From Combretum micranthum (lineage: Eukaryota; Streptophyta; Magnoliopsida; Myrtales; Combretaceae), in NCBI GenBank assembly GCA_024138025.1, contig JAMXBD010000112.1, positions 1,736,001 through 1,800,000 on the forward strand: a DNA stretch of 64,000 nucleotides, written 5' to 3'. The position numbers and the translations under genes are program-made. Below, one piece after another: positions 1 through 11,825 of the stretch; the first letter of the stretch is position 1, and each line of letters starts with the position of its first letter. The notes beneath the pieces were generated by a model, which saw only the letters and a program-made list of their open reading frames with translations, did no database searches and was not told the origin of the DNA.

Positions 1-1253
1 AATCGATGTATAGAGGTTCCGCCTTGTGCGTCAATCCTCTCTTCCAGCTCCAAGCCAGGGTCCCGGTACTCCTCACCGGTGTGTTCCACTATCCAATCAA
101 TTCAATGAAGTTACAAGAGTATTTGCCAATTCTTTGGCTACAATTCACTTAGCTTGATTCTCACACACAATCAATCAACTAAGCCTACTTGTAACTCTCA
201 ACTCACAAAAAGTAAAAGCAAATCAAGAGGAATAAAAATTTGAATTTCCTTAATTTTTCGCACAGTGAACAGTAAACAACAAAAATGACAGATTTTGAGT
301 GCTTTTATCTTTCTGAAATTTTTCGTGTTGTTTCTGAGTTGTTCTCCAGTAGTGTTCTGTCCTTCTGCCTCGTTTCTTTCACTTTTTTATTTCGAATTGC
401 TGCAACAGTTAGAAGAAACAATTGGATTAATTCGTCCAGATTTTGTGCGCGTAGGAGTCGTTCTTTAATTCCGCAAAATCTGCTCCCAGTTATCCTTATT
501 TGACTCAATTTGAATTCGAATATTTGAATTCATCTTCATAATCTAGTTTCTGATAATATATTGCAACTGATAAGCTTATCTTCAAACTGAAAAATCGGAA
601 TCAATCTCGACTGTGTTGATCCACTGCTCATAATTTACTGTTCATGCTCATCCTCCACTTTACGTGATTTGATTTGGACATAAACCATAATTTTCTGTCC
701 TTATAAATTCTTCAAACAAACTTTTTCCTAAAATATATTTTACTTTAGATAAAATAAAAATCAGTTTGAGCTTGTCGAAATTAGCTTGATAACTTTTATA
801 AAAAAATTTCGTGTTCCTTGAAGCAAGTTAAAAAATCTAGAATGAACCCTGTGGATTTAATCCAACTTTGTGGAACACATTGAGTATAACACCCAATTTA
901 TACTCAACATTTGGAGCTAGGTCTTCAAAAAAATTGAATCGTGTTTGAAAACATTTGATTTTGTGTTATACATGTTCCTTCTGAGTTTCCCTCTGAGTAT
1001 TGAATTTCAACACTGCATGTCTTCTATACATCTTCTGAGTTACCTTCTGAAAAATTATTCTCTCTATGTTCAAGCTTCTAAGTTACCTTCTGATGTATGA
1101 TTTAGCTTAAAATAAAATTATTTATCCTTCTGATAAACTTTTTGAAATGATTCTTTATTACTAAAAACCATTGCTGCACATTTCAACAAATTATATTAGA
1201 AACATTTAACTCTTTTTGTTATCATCAAAATCATCTCTTGAGAGAAATCAACA
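1..1253 (-). mobile_element. Reversed Sirevirus-type LTR, cut by the window edge
   Basis: Read on the minus strand this starts TGTTGATTTC at 1253 and runs off the left edge. About 1-110 is clearly similar, in reverse, to the part of the Sirevirus 3' LTR near 13570-13670 (a shared stretch around TTGTGC...CCAGCTCCA). The minus-strand start also has the TTTTGATGAT stretch typical of Sirevirus LTR starts. It abuts plus-strand LTR sequence exactly at 1253/1254, so I read it as a separate minus-strand element, or its solo LTR, inserted in the 5' LTR of the element to the right. If so the TSD should be TTCTC (1254-1258), with the other copy outside the window. Confidence 0.7.
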
Positions 1254-1358
1254 TTCTCTTAACTTAAAATCAAAGGGGATATTATTTAAAGGCAAAAAAT
1301 TTTAATTTTCTGAAATAATCAATTCAACCCCCCTTCTTGATTATTTTCGAGACCAATA
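1254..1358 (+). repeat. 5' LTR remnant of the Sirevirus (last 105 bp)
   Basis: Nearly identical to the last 105 bp of the 3' LTR (13750-13854), including the run CAAAGGGGATATTATTTAAA. It ends CCAATA where the 3' copy ends CCAACA. The rest of this LTR lies beyond the reversed LTR at 1-1253. Confidence 0.85.
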
Positions 1359-1360
1359 AT

Positions 1361-1372
1361 TGGTATCAGAGC
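1361..1372 (+). other. Primer binding site, tRNA-Met (Sirevirus)
   Basis: TGGTATCAGAGC, complementary to the 3' end of plant initiator tRNA-Met, two bases after the 5' LTR. Confidence 0.9.
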
Positions 1373-1407
1373 AGGGCTCTCTTATTGATTTGAGTGATCC
1401 TATCAAA

Positions 1408-2563
1408 ATGGCTGAGAACAATGTAGCAATTAATCGTGCTCCTTTCTTTGATGGCACAAACTTTTCTTATTGGAAAATGCGTACGGAAACTTACATTAAG
1501 GCTAATGATTATGACTCTTGGCAGGTTATTTCTATTGGAGACAATGTGATTACCTTGAATGGGAACTCAGTGCTGACAGATAGTGAAAAGAAGATAATTG
1601 AAAAAAACAACAGAGCCAAGAACTTGCTGCTAACTACCATAGCTGCTTCAGAATTTTATCTGATTTCTTCATGTAGTACAGCAAAGGACATTTAGGAGAG
1701 GCTAAGTGTAACTTATGAAGGAACAAATACAATTAGAGAAACTAAGATAAATGCTTTACTTGAAAAGTATGAACTGTTTAAATTTAAATCTGACGAGTCT
1801 GTTAAAGATGCTTTCAACAGGTTCACAGCTATAACGAATGAGCTTGCATCACTTGGCAAAGTGATTGGTGATCCAGATCTAGTAAGGAAAATGTTGAGAA
1901 TCTTGCCACCATCGTGGGATGCAAAGAAAACTGCTATTGAAGAAGCACAAGATCTCAACCAGCTATCTCTTAGTCAATTGAGAGAAAAATTGTTAGCTTA
2001 TGAATCTCACAAGAAGTCCACTCAATTGAGAGAAAAATTGTAAGAAGCATGGCTTAGGTTATGACCATGGATCTACATCAAATGCATCTAAGAATACGAC
2101 ATTTGTGAAAGCTAAAAATGTTATAGATGATAAACAAATTGCGGAAAGAAATAATTTCAAAGTAAATAACGTAGAAAGAAAAGTTGAAAGACAAGTAATA
2201 GGGAGTACCAGAAAGTATTACAGAAGGTATCCTACATATGAAAACAATACCAGAAGGTATTCCAGAAGTTATCCTTTCTTCAGACATCATCAAAATAATA
2301 CCAGAAGGTATTCCAAAAGGTATCCTATATATGAAAACAATACCAGAAGGTATTCCAGAAGTTATCTAAATGAAAAACAGGTAAACAATAGGAATAATGA
2401 TAACTTATCATATGCATGTTTCTTTTGTAATAAACATGGACATATTGAGAAATATTGTTATTATAAAAGAAACAAGCTCAGTAATGATCAAGTCATACAA
2501 AGATACCAAACGAGCTTGTCTTATAAAGGACCCAAACTAGTTTGTGTTCCTAAAAAGGTATAA
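1408..2563 (+). pseudogene. gag: Sirevirus gag (broken)
   Basis: Structural protein of the virus-like particle. I start at ATG 1408 (MAENNVAINRAPFFDG), since it opens the usual copia Gag sequence APFFDGTNFSYWK; the frame open upstream is only leader. The UBN2-type gag core runs to about 2040. An in-frame TAG at 1693 stands where an aromatic residue, probably Trp, is expected. A frameshift near 2040 follows a short duplication of TCAATTGAGAGAAAAATTGT (copies near 1975 and 2022). Codons at about 2200-2370 give four Arg/Tyr-rich repeats of the form NTRRYSRSYP. A CCHC zinc knuckle (CFFCNKHGHIEKYC) lies near 2415-2460. TAA ends the frame at 2561, and pol continues in the same frame. Not functional. 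Confidence 0.85.
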
Positions 2564-2575
2564 TCTTATTGAATT

Positions 2576-2984
2576 TTGCAAGAACATGAAGCTAAAATAA
2601 GAGGAACGTGGTACCTAGATAGTGGATGTTCTAGACATATGACAGGAAATGCTTCATTGTTCAACAGTATAACTTGGGAAGAAAAGGGATATGTGAAATT
2701 TGGAAATGACAGTAGAGGTAAAATTATTGCAACAGGAAGCATTGGTATGTCTCCTTACATAATAGAAAATGTTTATCTTGTAAAAGGTTTGAAACATAAT
2801 CTCCTAAGCATTAGTCAATTATGTGACAAAGGTTATAAAATGATTTTTGAAAAGGATAAATGTTTTGCCTTTGATTAAAAAGGTATGAAATTGTTTGAAG
2901 GTTTTAGAAAGAAAAATATATATCTGATAAAATATATATCTGATAAAACCTAATGAAGTTGAAGATGCTTGTTATTTATTATCA
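2576..2984 (+). pseudogene. Sirevirus aspartic protease region (broken)
   Basis: Retroelement aspartic protease that would cut the Gag-Pol precursor. The copia signature WYLDSGCSRHMTG is at about 2608-2645, with catalytic Asp in DSG, followed by NVYLVKGLKHNLLSISQL, also typical of copia. The frame closes at TAA 2876. Just beyond, a 16-bp tandem duplication (ATATATATCTGATAAA, about 2914-2946) shifts the frame before the GAG-pre-integrase segment. Confidence 0.85.
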
Positions 2985-4130
2985 ATGAATGATAATATTT
3001 TTGCTTGGCATAAACGATTAGGACATGTGAATTTCAATCAATTAGAAAAATTATCTAAAAACAATATAATAAGAGGTTTACCTAAAATTAATATCAAACA
3101 TGATATGAAGTGTGATACTTGTTTAAAGAATAAGATGGTGTCTGTTTCTCACAAAGGTAAAAATGAGATTTCAACAAAACGTCCTCTTGAATTATTGCAT
3201 CTTGATTTATTTGGACCTACAAGAGTATTAAGCATGGGTGGAAGTAAATATGGTCTTGTGATTGTTGACGATTATTCAAGATATACTTGGGTTATTTTTT
3301 TGCAACATAAGAAAGATACTTTTGATTCTTTTCAAAAATTTGCAAAACAAATTCAAAATGAAAAGGGATTTTCCATAATTAGTCTTAGAATTGATCATGG
3401 ATCTGAATTTCAAAATTCAAAGTTTTTGAATTTTTGTGAAGAACAAGGTATATCTCATAATTTCTCAGCTCCATATACATCTCAACAAAATGGAGTAGTA
3501 GAACGCAAAAATAGAACTATACAAGAAATGACAAGATCTATGTTAAATGAAAGTGGTATTGCTGAGTATTTTTGGGCAGAAGCAGTATCTGCAGCATGCT
3601 ACGTAATCAATCGTGTTTATATTCTACCTATGACATCAAAAACAGCATATGAACTGTTTAAAGGTAAGAAACCCAATGTATCTTATTTCCATATTTTTGG
3701 TTCTAAATGTTTTGTGAAAAAGAATGCTTACAATCTAGGTAAGTTCGATGAAAGATCTGTTGAAGCTATATTTTTAGGATATTCTTTAAATAGTCGTGCT
3801 TATCGTGTTTTTAATAAATTATCAAAAATCGTTGAAGAATCTATAAATATTAAGTATGTTGAAGATTTAAAGGATGATGAATCTGATGATGAAAAGGAAT
3901 CCATTCCTAAAGAAAGAGCTAGTTCTGAACAAAAGTCTGAAGAACCATCTGATGAATCTCATGAATCTGAAAGAATAGAACTCTCTCCAGAAGATAACAC
4001 AAAAGGTAATACAGAAGGTACTTCAGAACCTGCAGCATCTGAACCAAAATATTCTATAGGTTGGAAATATAAATCTGCTCATCCTTCTAGTCAAATAATT
4101 GGTGATGTTCAATCTGGTGTTAAAACAAGA
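2985..4130 (+). pseudogene. Sirevirus GAG-pre-integrase and integrase region
   Basis: Integrase inserts the cDNA into the genome. The His/Cys zinc-binding segment is visible as WHKRLGHVNF, then CDTC about 40 residues on. The catalytic core follows: Asp in LLHLDLFGP, Asp in RIDHGSEF, Glu in NGVVERKNR, an intact DDE triad. A C-terminal Asp/Glu/Ser-rich spacer (about 3850-4050) links to RT. This is the longest open stretch of the pol remnant; its frame stays open until TAA 4395. The domain looks intact but belongs to a dead element. Confidence 0.88.
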
Positions 4131-5940
4131 GCTAATTTACAAGATTTTGAAAATCATTTTCCTTTATTATCTGAAATTGAACCTAGTAATGTTGATGAAG
4201 CTTTAAATGATCATAGCTGGATAGAAGCCATGCAAGGGGAACTAAGTCAATTTCAAAGAAACAATGTATGGAATTTAGTGCCAAGACCTAAAGGAAAATC
4301 TATAATTGGTACTAAATGGGTTTTCAAAAATAAACTAGATGAAAATGGAAAAGTTATTAGAAACAAAGCAAGGTTTGTAGCCAAAGTATATTCATAAGAA
4401 GAAGGAATAGATTATGATGAAACATATGCACCTGTAGCTAGATTAGAAGCAATTCGTTTAGTGTTTGCATATGCATGTTTTAAAGATTTTGAAGTTTATC
4501 AAATGGATGTAAAAAGTGCTTTTCTAAATGGTTTTATAAAAGAAAAAGTGTTTGTAGAACAACCCCCTGGTTTTGAAGATCCTTTTAAACCCGATTATGT
4601 TTTTAAATTAAATAAAGCTTTATATGGTTTAAAACAAGCCCCAAGGGCATGGTATGAAAGATTGACTTTATTTTTAATCTCTAAAGGTTTTCAAAGAGGA
4701 TCTGTTGATACAACTTTATTTCTAAAAACATATGATCAAGATACTTTAATAGTACAGATATATGTGGATGATATTATATTTGGTTCCACTAATGAAGTAT
4801 ATTGTCAAGAGTTTGCTAAGTCTATGCAGGTAGAATTTGAAATGTTTATGATAGGAGAGTTAACATTCTTCCTTAGACCACAAGTTAAACAAACTAAAGA
4901 AGGAATCTTTATACATCAAGAAAAATAAACTAAACAAATTCTTAAGAAATTTGGGTATGAAGGATGTAAAGGAGCTGCAACTCCTATGAGTACTTCAACA
5001 AGGTTAGATTCTGATTCAAATGAGAAAAAGGTAAATAAAAAATTATATAGAAGTTTCATTGGCTCCTTATTATATTTAACTGCATCTAGACCTGATATTC
5101 TTTTTAGTGTATGCTTGTGTGCAAGATTTCAAAGTACACCAACAGAAACACATTTGACAGTTGTTAAAAGAATTTTCAAGTACTTGATAAATACTTCAAA
5201 ATTAGGCATTTGGTATCCTAAAAATCAAAATTTCGATTTATTAGGATATTCTGATGCAGATTATGCTGGATGCAAAATTGATAGAAAAAGCACATCTGGT
5301 ACTTGTTAATTTTTAGGTGACAAATTAGTTTCTTGGTCATCTAAGAAACAAAATTCTATTGCTTTATCAACAGCTGAAGCAGAATATGGGTCTGTTTGGA
5401 TTGTCTGTTTTTCATCTGTATCTGTATTTTTTTTTAAAATGATATGTGTAAATATATCCGATTTACATCTAAATTTTATCTATATTTGTTCTATTTGATC
5501 TTTTGATGAGAACTGTCAAATTTTTTTTATCTATATTTATTTCTTGATAAATAATTTGTTAGCAAAAAGTTTGAAAAAGTGTCTGTATCTGCCGAAAAAA
5601 AGCCAAAACAAACAGACCCAATGTTTCTGTTGGTAATTGTTGTGCTCAATTACTTTGGATTAAACATCAATTGCATGATTATGGTTTGGTTTATAAAAAT
5701 ATTCCTATTAAATGTGATAACACAAGTGCAATAAATTTAACAAAAAATCCAGTACATCATTCAAAATCAAAACACATTGAAATACGACATCATTTTATTA
5801 GAGATCATGTAATTAATGGTAATATAAATATTGACTTTATATCATCTGATATGCAATTGGCAGATATTTTTACAAAACCTCTTGATAAAGTGAGACTTAA
5901 ATTTTTGAGGAATGAAATTGGCATGTTCTTTCCTTTTTAA
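4131..5940 (+). pseudogene. Sirevirus reverse transcriptase and RNase H (broken)
   Basis: Copia RT starts near 4200 with WIEAMQGELSQFQRN and continues through [26 protein letters not shown] and the active site [11 protein letters not shown] (about 4760-4795). RNase H has SDADYAGCK (about 5250) and the ADIFTKPL end motif (about 5860). In-frame stops lie at 4395 (probably Gln CAA to TAA), 4926 and 5307. A 232-bp MITE (5388-5619) splits RNase H, and the coding frame changes accordingly (frame of 4986 before it, frame of 5671 after). Not functional. Confidence 0.9.
5388..5619. mobile_element. Tourist-like MITE in RNase H
   Basis: 232 bp, starting GGGTCTGTTTG and ending CAAACAGACCC, so perfect 11-bp terminal inverted repeats with weaker similarity further in. 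The GGNCTGTTTGG-type end is typical of PIF/Harbinger (Tourist) MITEs. Flanks TAT on the left and AAT on the right fit a 3-bp TSD with one change. No coding capacity. hAT is less likely because no 8-bp TSD is present. Confidence 0.75.
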
Positions 5941-6173
5941 TTTAATTGCTAAATATCAAAATATAATTAATTATCTTGCTGCTTTTACTTAAAGAAAATT
6001 CTTTTATTTCTTTAAACAGAGCATTAATTACAGGTTGAAAATACAAAAAGTAATTCTTGGAAATTACATTTTACGCTCTTTTCAAAAACTGATTTCGTTT
6101 CTTTTTACAATCTCTTTTTGAAAATCAAACTCCTCCATCTTCCTCTTTTCGTTTCATCTTCCAAACTAGTAAT
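5941..6173 (+). other. Spacer between pol and the extra ORF of the Sirevirus
   Basis: AT-rich spacer with no recognisable feature. Confidence 0.5.
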
Positions 6174-7207
6174 ATGGCTTCCAAAATATCTGAAAGACTT
6201 AAACAAAAATCCTTTAAGTCAAATACCTCCAAATCTCCAGTCATTATCGAAGAAGACAGTATGGACAAGGCCCACATACCATCTCCCTCAAAAGGTTCTC
6301 AAGAACATTCTGTAGAACTCTCAACACCCAAATCCCCAAAACCTACTTCTTCGACACCAACTTCTGGTACTTCTTCGAAAAGGAAAAGAGTTGAGAAGTC
6401 AGAGGATAAATAAAAGTCGAACAAAGCTACCATCTTGAAAAAGAAAAGCAAGGCTGTTGTTTCTGAATCAACCCCTGGTCAGAGCTCTGCCGCAAGAGTT
6501 ATGGGAAAAAGAAAGAATAAGGTTTGCTCTTGCAGTTTTATAGATTTGAATTTCTTTTCAAATAATGGTTTTTACTGGGATGAAATTCTCAATCCTATTG
6601 GTTGCATGGGTTTATGTTCTATTTAAGTAACAATTTTTGGAGAATGTATCAAAGAATTTTATGCGAATCTTAAGATTACAGAAGACAATAGGTTAAAATC
6701 AAGAGTCTGTAATCAAAAAGTGATATTTGGAAGAAAAGACGTGATTCAATGTTTTGACATGATTGATGTAAATGATGATCCTGAGGTAGTAAATATGAAC
6801 AAGAATGCACTCTTTACAGCTATAAATGGAGGATTAGAAATGGATTATTGTCACGCCCCGAGGGTATTCTAGTAATAGTAATCAAGAAACACTTGGTTCC
6901 TATTACTGGTTACCTTCTAGGAATGACATGATTTTCAAAAACAGGATCTTTTAGTTGCTTGGATGGAATGAACAAACATATATAAGATGTAAATTAGTAA
7001 ACAATTATTACGAACTACAATATTACAGATCATATGCTTTATAAGTCCTTACAACCTTAGCTGATGATTCTAATGCACATTAAATGCATCAAAAGACTAA
7101 TACAGATATAGATATTCTAACCCTATACTAAACTTTAAACTTCTGGCTTCTAATCTCTTACCGGGACCATGCTCCTACTAGTAATGAGCCAGGGTCACAA
7201 AGTGAAC

Positions 7208-8603
7208 CTGAAAGGACTGTGGGAGTGTGAGCTAAAACACAAGCTCAGTGAATAACTAGAACTTATTACATATAACATACAAGTTATTTAATAATCATAT
7301 GAAATGCACCAATCAAACAAATGAACATTACAAGCTTAGATAACCCGGAATCCAAACAGGATGAAGATTTACGCCCTCTCATCGGGGTTGAAGGAACACA
7401 ATCTATGGTCCACCTACCCAGGAGAGACTTAAGCTTTCAAGAAATAATATTCAATTTAATTAGCTTATCATGTTTCATCATTTATTTCCTGTTTTAGCTT
7501 TAGAAACTCCACTAAGTGTTAGTTATTTCTAAGTAATGCCATAAGCGGCGTCCTTCGTTTACCATTTAGTTCCTATGGTATTAACAGAACAAGGGTAATC
7601 TTGCAAATAACTAATAGCTCCCTGGCCTAGATAATTCAAGCATTACCAGATATCCGAAAAACTAACACGTAGTAGGCTACCACTTACTCTAATGCTTTTT
7701 ATGCATAGCATGTAATGCATGATCATTTTCCATTATGGTACCAATAGTTTTTAGTCAATTTGGAGGTGATCAAGAATTAGAGACACTCAATCAGATGCTA
7801 TATACATTATCAAGATACGTGCATTTGTGTTATCACTTATTTTAGAGTGACATGGTAATCAATGTAATACAATACACAACTTTCATAATTCAAACAGTAC
7901 ACCAATTTTCATTATCTTTTTATTTAAGATTCACTACTAGTACAAGCACAACCAATGTAATAAGACTGAGTTACTCACCTGCCCATACTATTTAATTGTA
8001 GTAATCTTCAGGAAGGTCCTCCCCAATACCCGAGTCACCTATTGAGATAAATCATATAGTTATTAAAATTACCAGACTATACAACCTAGTTCCTATGAAT
8101 ATTTAAGTGTCCTAATGGTTTGCTAGGTTTCTGTTTTATTCTTAACTAGTTCTTTTGAAATAGCCCTAAGTTCTAAACCATTGAAATCACAGTTTTATTT
8201 TATTGATTCTGGTTGGATACTTGAATCTATTTATTGGGTATTTGGAAAGTTTAATAATTTAGTTAGTTCATTTTTATTGTTCAAAACTATTAGTTTTCTT
8301 TTTTAATTACTTAATAAATTTTCCTTATAGAGTATAGATATTCCTATACTCACAATTTTGGATTATCTAAATTTCTATTGTTATCTATTCATTTATATAT
8401 ACTTAGTATTTACTAAACTCATAAATTATATATAGATATATATATATATATTTTCTATAAATTAGTTAAATATCATCTTTATGAAAATATACTTACTAAT
8501 AAAAGGATTTATTAATTTAATTACAACTATTTTCGAAAATATCTCCTTTTACCGTAAATAATAAGATTATTAATAATAATAATAATAATAACATCAGTAA
8601 TAC

Positions 8604-8646
<43 letters not shown>

Positions 8647-9397
8647 TCCGAAATAGATAAGATAGAATAATTACTTTTCATTAGTAATTATAGTAATTGT
8701 CTTATACTTTAATTCATAATATTACTAAAATAATTTTACTCTTATTTTCACATTTAATATTATTTCAGAAATAATATTTTCGAAAATTCTAAAAATTCTT
8801 TTAATAATATTAAGAATATTAATAATTATAGTTAGAAAGCCTGTTATACGTAAATTACTTAATAAAAGTAATTTATATTTCTAAAAATTCTTTTTGGATT
8901 AATATTAATAAATTAAATATTTGAACAATATATATTTAATGAGGCTAGAAAATAATTTTATTTTTAAATTTAAATAATAATAAAAAATTCTGGTTTTATA
9001 TTAATATACTCTAATATTACAATTTACATTTCCAGAAAAATAAATAAATGCATAAATAATAATAATAATTCTAAAATTACTTTTATTAATTATTTTATAA
9101 TTAAATTTAATTAGTTTCGTTTTTTCTTTTTCTTTTTTTTTTTATATTTGGCCGAGAGGTACACAGGTGAAACACGCCCGTGTACCGTTCCGTGCTTATC
9201 GGGGAATCACTATTCACTTTCTTCCTCGATGAGCCGCGGTTGATTCCGGCCAATCCCGACGTCAAAACGTCGGGTTTTTGGATCCTATGGACTCCTAAGA
9301 CCTTAAGCTACTTGAATATCCAAGAAAAACAACATAATAACAACATGTTACCCACTATTTTGGATCATCAAGCTTGGTTAGGGTTTAGGAAGATCAC
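7208..9397 (-). other. Predicted intron inside solo LTR A
   Basis: In coding (minus) direction the donor is CGAAG|GTGATCTTCC (first intron base 9397) and the acceptor CAGTCCTTTCAG|GTTC (last intron base 7208). An imperfect palindrome GAGC...GCTC lies just upstream of the acceptor. 2190 bp. Inferred from splice-site fit and from matching positions in the other LTRs; not shown experimentally. Confidence 0.45.
8569..8646. repeat. (AAT)n microsatellite
   Basis: Almost unbroken AAT/TAA repeats with one short interruption near 8591-8605. Confidence 0.95.
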
Positions 9398-9695
9398 CTT
9401 CGTTGTGGCTTCTCGGTGAAATCCGAAGCTCCTAATGGACTTGGTTAGCTTCCTAAGATGTTTAGGAGTCAGTATCAATCCTTAGAATTGAAAGAAAACA
9501 CGCGGAATGGAATCAACTTATCTCAAGCTCGTTTTCACGCGTTTTTCCCGGTTTTTGTTCAAATTTTCGAACTGGGTTGATGTGTGTGTAAAAAAAAATG
9601 ATTTCCAGGTGGATTTAACTCCTAACAGGGTGTAGTTGTATTATGGAAAGTTTGAGAGGGATTGAAGTTCGTTTGCTTGTCTTTCCAAGTTCATT

Positions 9696-9712
9696 AATGT
9701 GTATATATATAT
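9696..9712 (-). promoter_or_regulatory. TATA box of solo LTR A
   Basis: Minus strand TTTATATATATATACAC, about 300 bp upstream of the predicted donor, as in the other LTRs. Confidence 0.5.
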
Positions 9713-11825
9713 AAACGAAGTGCAAAGCTTCGGCCGTGTTTCTTCCTTAAATTTGAAACGAATTGCTCTTATTTGTTGTTCATTCATTCATTTGTTGGAT
9801 TATCATTAATGTGTGGGTGATTTGGCCGGTTTGTATTGGCTTAGGTTAGATTTACATTGACTTTAATGTATATCATTGAGGAAGTTTCGGCTCACTTACT
9901 TTAAGAGAATCACAGCCCTTCAAAACAAGTATAACGTCTTCTGCAAGTTGTGTATATACTTATATATTAATTATATATTAGTTAGATTTTATTTAGTTGA
10001 ATTTTCGGGTAGTTTATTACACTATTAGGGTATATTTTAGCTTATATATGTAAATTTATATGTACAAATGTCTTTAATGGATCCTACAAGATGTTTAGTT
10101 TAACAAAAAGTACAAATTTAAGTTTTAATTGTACGTATTGATTTGTTTAAGAAAAGTTTATCCTCCGCGATTTAGGTTTTATAAGCTTTTCGGGTCAATT
10201 TTCGTTTCAGGCTCCCAGAGCTCTAGAAAACCCTAATTCGAATATTGGTATGATTTAAATCTGTGTTTGAGGTCTAGATCTCAAGTTATTTATCAGTTTA
10301 TATTTTTATTAGGTATTTATAATCCTAACAGTTCATCTTAAGATCACGATTTTCTAACTAAAACCATATTGAGTCGTTTACTTAATATTACTACTGATAT
10401 ATAGGCTAAATTAGTTATATGTATTAGATTTGGATACTCACTATGAAATCTTATAAATGTAGTTTATTACTGACTAGAAATCTCAAATTTTAGGGTTCCA
10501 ATCCAAATGTAGATTCATTACTATACCTTGTTTTAATTTCAGATCTCTATTGAATACCAAAATGGTTTCTTAATTTCTATATTTAGGTTTTCCTATATAA
10601 TCTGTCTGTTTGACAAGGATTCGAGTTTGGGATTTGAAGTTTCCTTTAATCACAACTTGAATTATCAACTCAGGATATGAAATCTTGTTTTTGGTATCAA
10701 TTGAGGTCAAAGAAGTTCTTTTATGAAGTTTATGGGTCCTAATCCGGCCACATTTAAGTTATCTATCTGACTTAGGGTTTCTGGTTAACCTCTAGGTTTA
10801 CTAGTCAGTTCATAAATTCTAATCTAAAGTTGTTTCATATTATGGGAGTTTTCAGGGTTTACAATTATGGTAAAGAGGCAATGATTATTGATTTTGAGCT
10901 GTATCCAAGAATTCTACACAAAATCATCATAGAATGTTTATGTCCTAGAAAAGGAAGTAGCACATCCATGTCTATAGAACATGCACAGATCATTTTTGCT
11001 ATGATGAATGACAAGAAATTGGATATGGCTACAAGGGTTATAGATCAAATATGGAGGAATAAGGACAGTTTGATTTTTGGAAGTGTTCTGATGAAAATGT
11101 TTGAATTCAAAAAGATTAAGTTGCCAGCTAGTTCTAGTGAACCTTTGAAGTTAAAACGGCTTGGCAAGGAAGTTTTTCATCACATGTCCATATATGTAAA
11201 AAATTTTCTTTGGTATGCCAATGATGGATCACATTTTGTGCATCCTCGGCACAAAACCAAAGCAGTTCCAAAGATGACTTCTCTTGATCAAGAAACAGAA
11301 CCTCCATCAGAATCTTCTGGATTCCAACCGTCTTCTGAGAAAACCTCTGAACACGCTGCTACAAGTAGGAGCAAAGTCATTTTAAGTGATTTAGATCTCG
11401 AATTTGTCAAAAGGTTGATCAAAGATACCATAAAGGAAGAAATGGTATCGGTTCAAAATTTGCAGAAAGAAAAATTAGATCAACACAGATACGAATTTAG
11501 AAAAACTATTCAAAATGTTGAAAGAGAACTAAATCTTCTCCGAACTCTATTTGGTGAGTTCAGTGGTAATGTGAAGGACGATCTAAATCGTAATGTCACA
11601 GCATTTGACAAACTGGTGGAGCAAATGAGGAAAGTTGGAGATTCGGTCACCAAATGGTTTGATCAATTAGATGTTAAATTTGCAAAATCAACTCAAGCGG
11701 TCAAGAATCTCCAAGGGGAAATTCAGATGTTCTTGAAAGATCAATTTCCACATTACATCCGACCAGGACCAGCTATCATTGACTTAGACTCTTCTCCTAC
11801 AAAAGCTGCCACCTCTTTAAAATAA

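Larger units (their letters stand above)
6849..10863 (-). mobile_element. Solo LTR A of the long-LTR superfamily, 4015 bp
   Basis: The plus strand reads TGTCACGCCCCGAGGG...GGGTTTACA; coding orientation is minus because the complete relative at 15453-31486 has its PBS on that side. The perfect TSD ATTAT (6844-6848 and 10864-10868) with no internal region marks a solo LTR formed by LTR-LTR recombination. It has its own TATA box (about 9700-9710), a predicted intron (7208-9397) and an (AAT)n run. It is distant in sequence from the other copies, with little alignable outside the ends. Confidence 0.92.
6174..11825 (+). pseudogene. Sirevirus extra ORF (env-like position), split by a solo LTR
   Basis: The left part starts at ATG 6174 (MASKISERLKQKSFKS), is rich in Ser, Pro and Lys, and has KKRK-type basic runs. 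In-frame TAA codons lie at 6411 and 6624, and the same frame continues to 6848. The right part is 10869-11825. LTR plus TSD is 4020 bp, a multiple of three, so the frame is the same on both sides. The right part contains a globular stretch, a Ser/Thr/Pro linker (about 11260-11380) and a predicted coiled coil rich in Leu/Lys/Glu (about 11440-11740). It occupies the place of the so-called env-like gene of some Sireviruses, but I see no signal peptide or transmembrane segment. It resembles the putative plant transposon protein domain only loosely. Function unknown. The ATG at 10830 lies in the LTR and is not a real start. Confidence 0.6.

Noticed and set aside
10830..10868. ATG at 10830 as start of a gene
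   Set aside because: These codons lie in solo LTR A; the ORF belongs to the interrupted Sirevirus ORF that starts at 6174.
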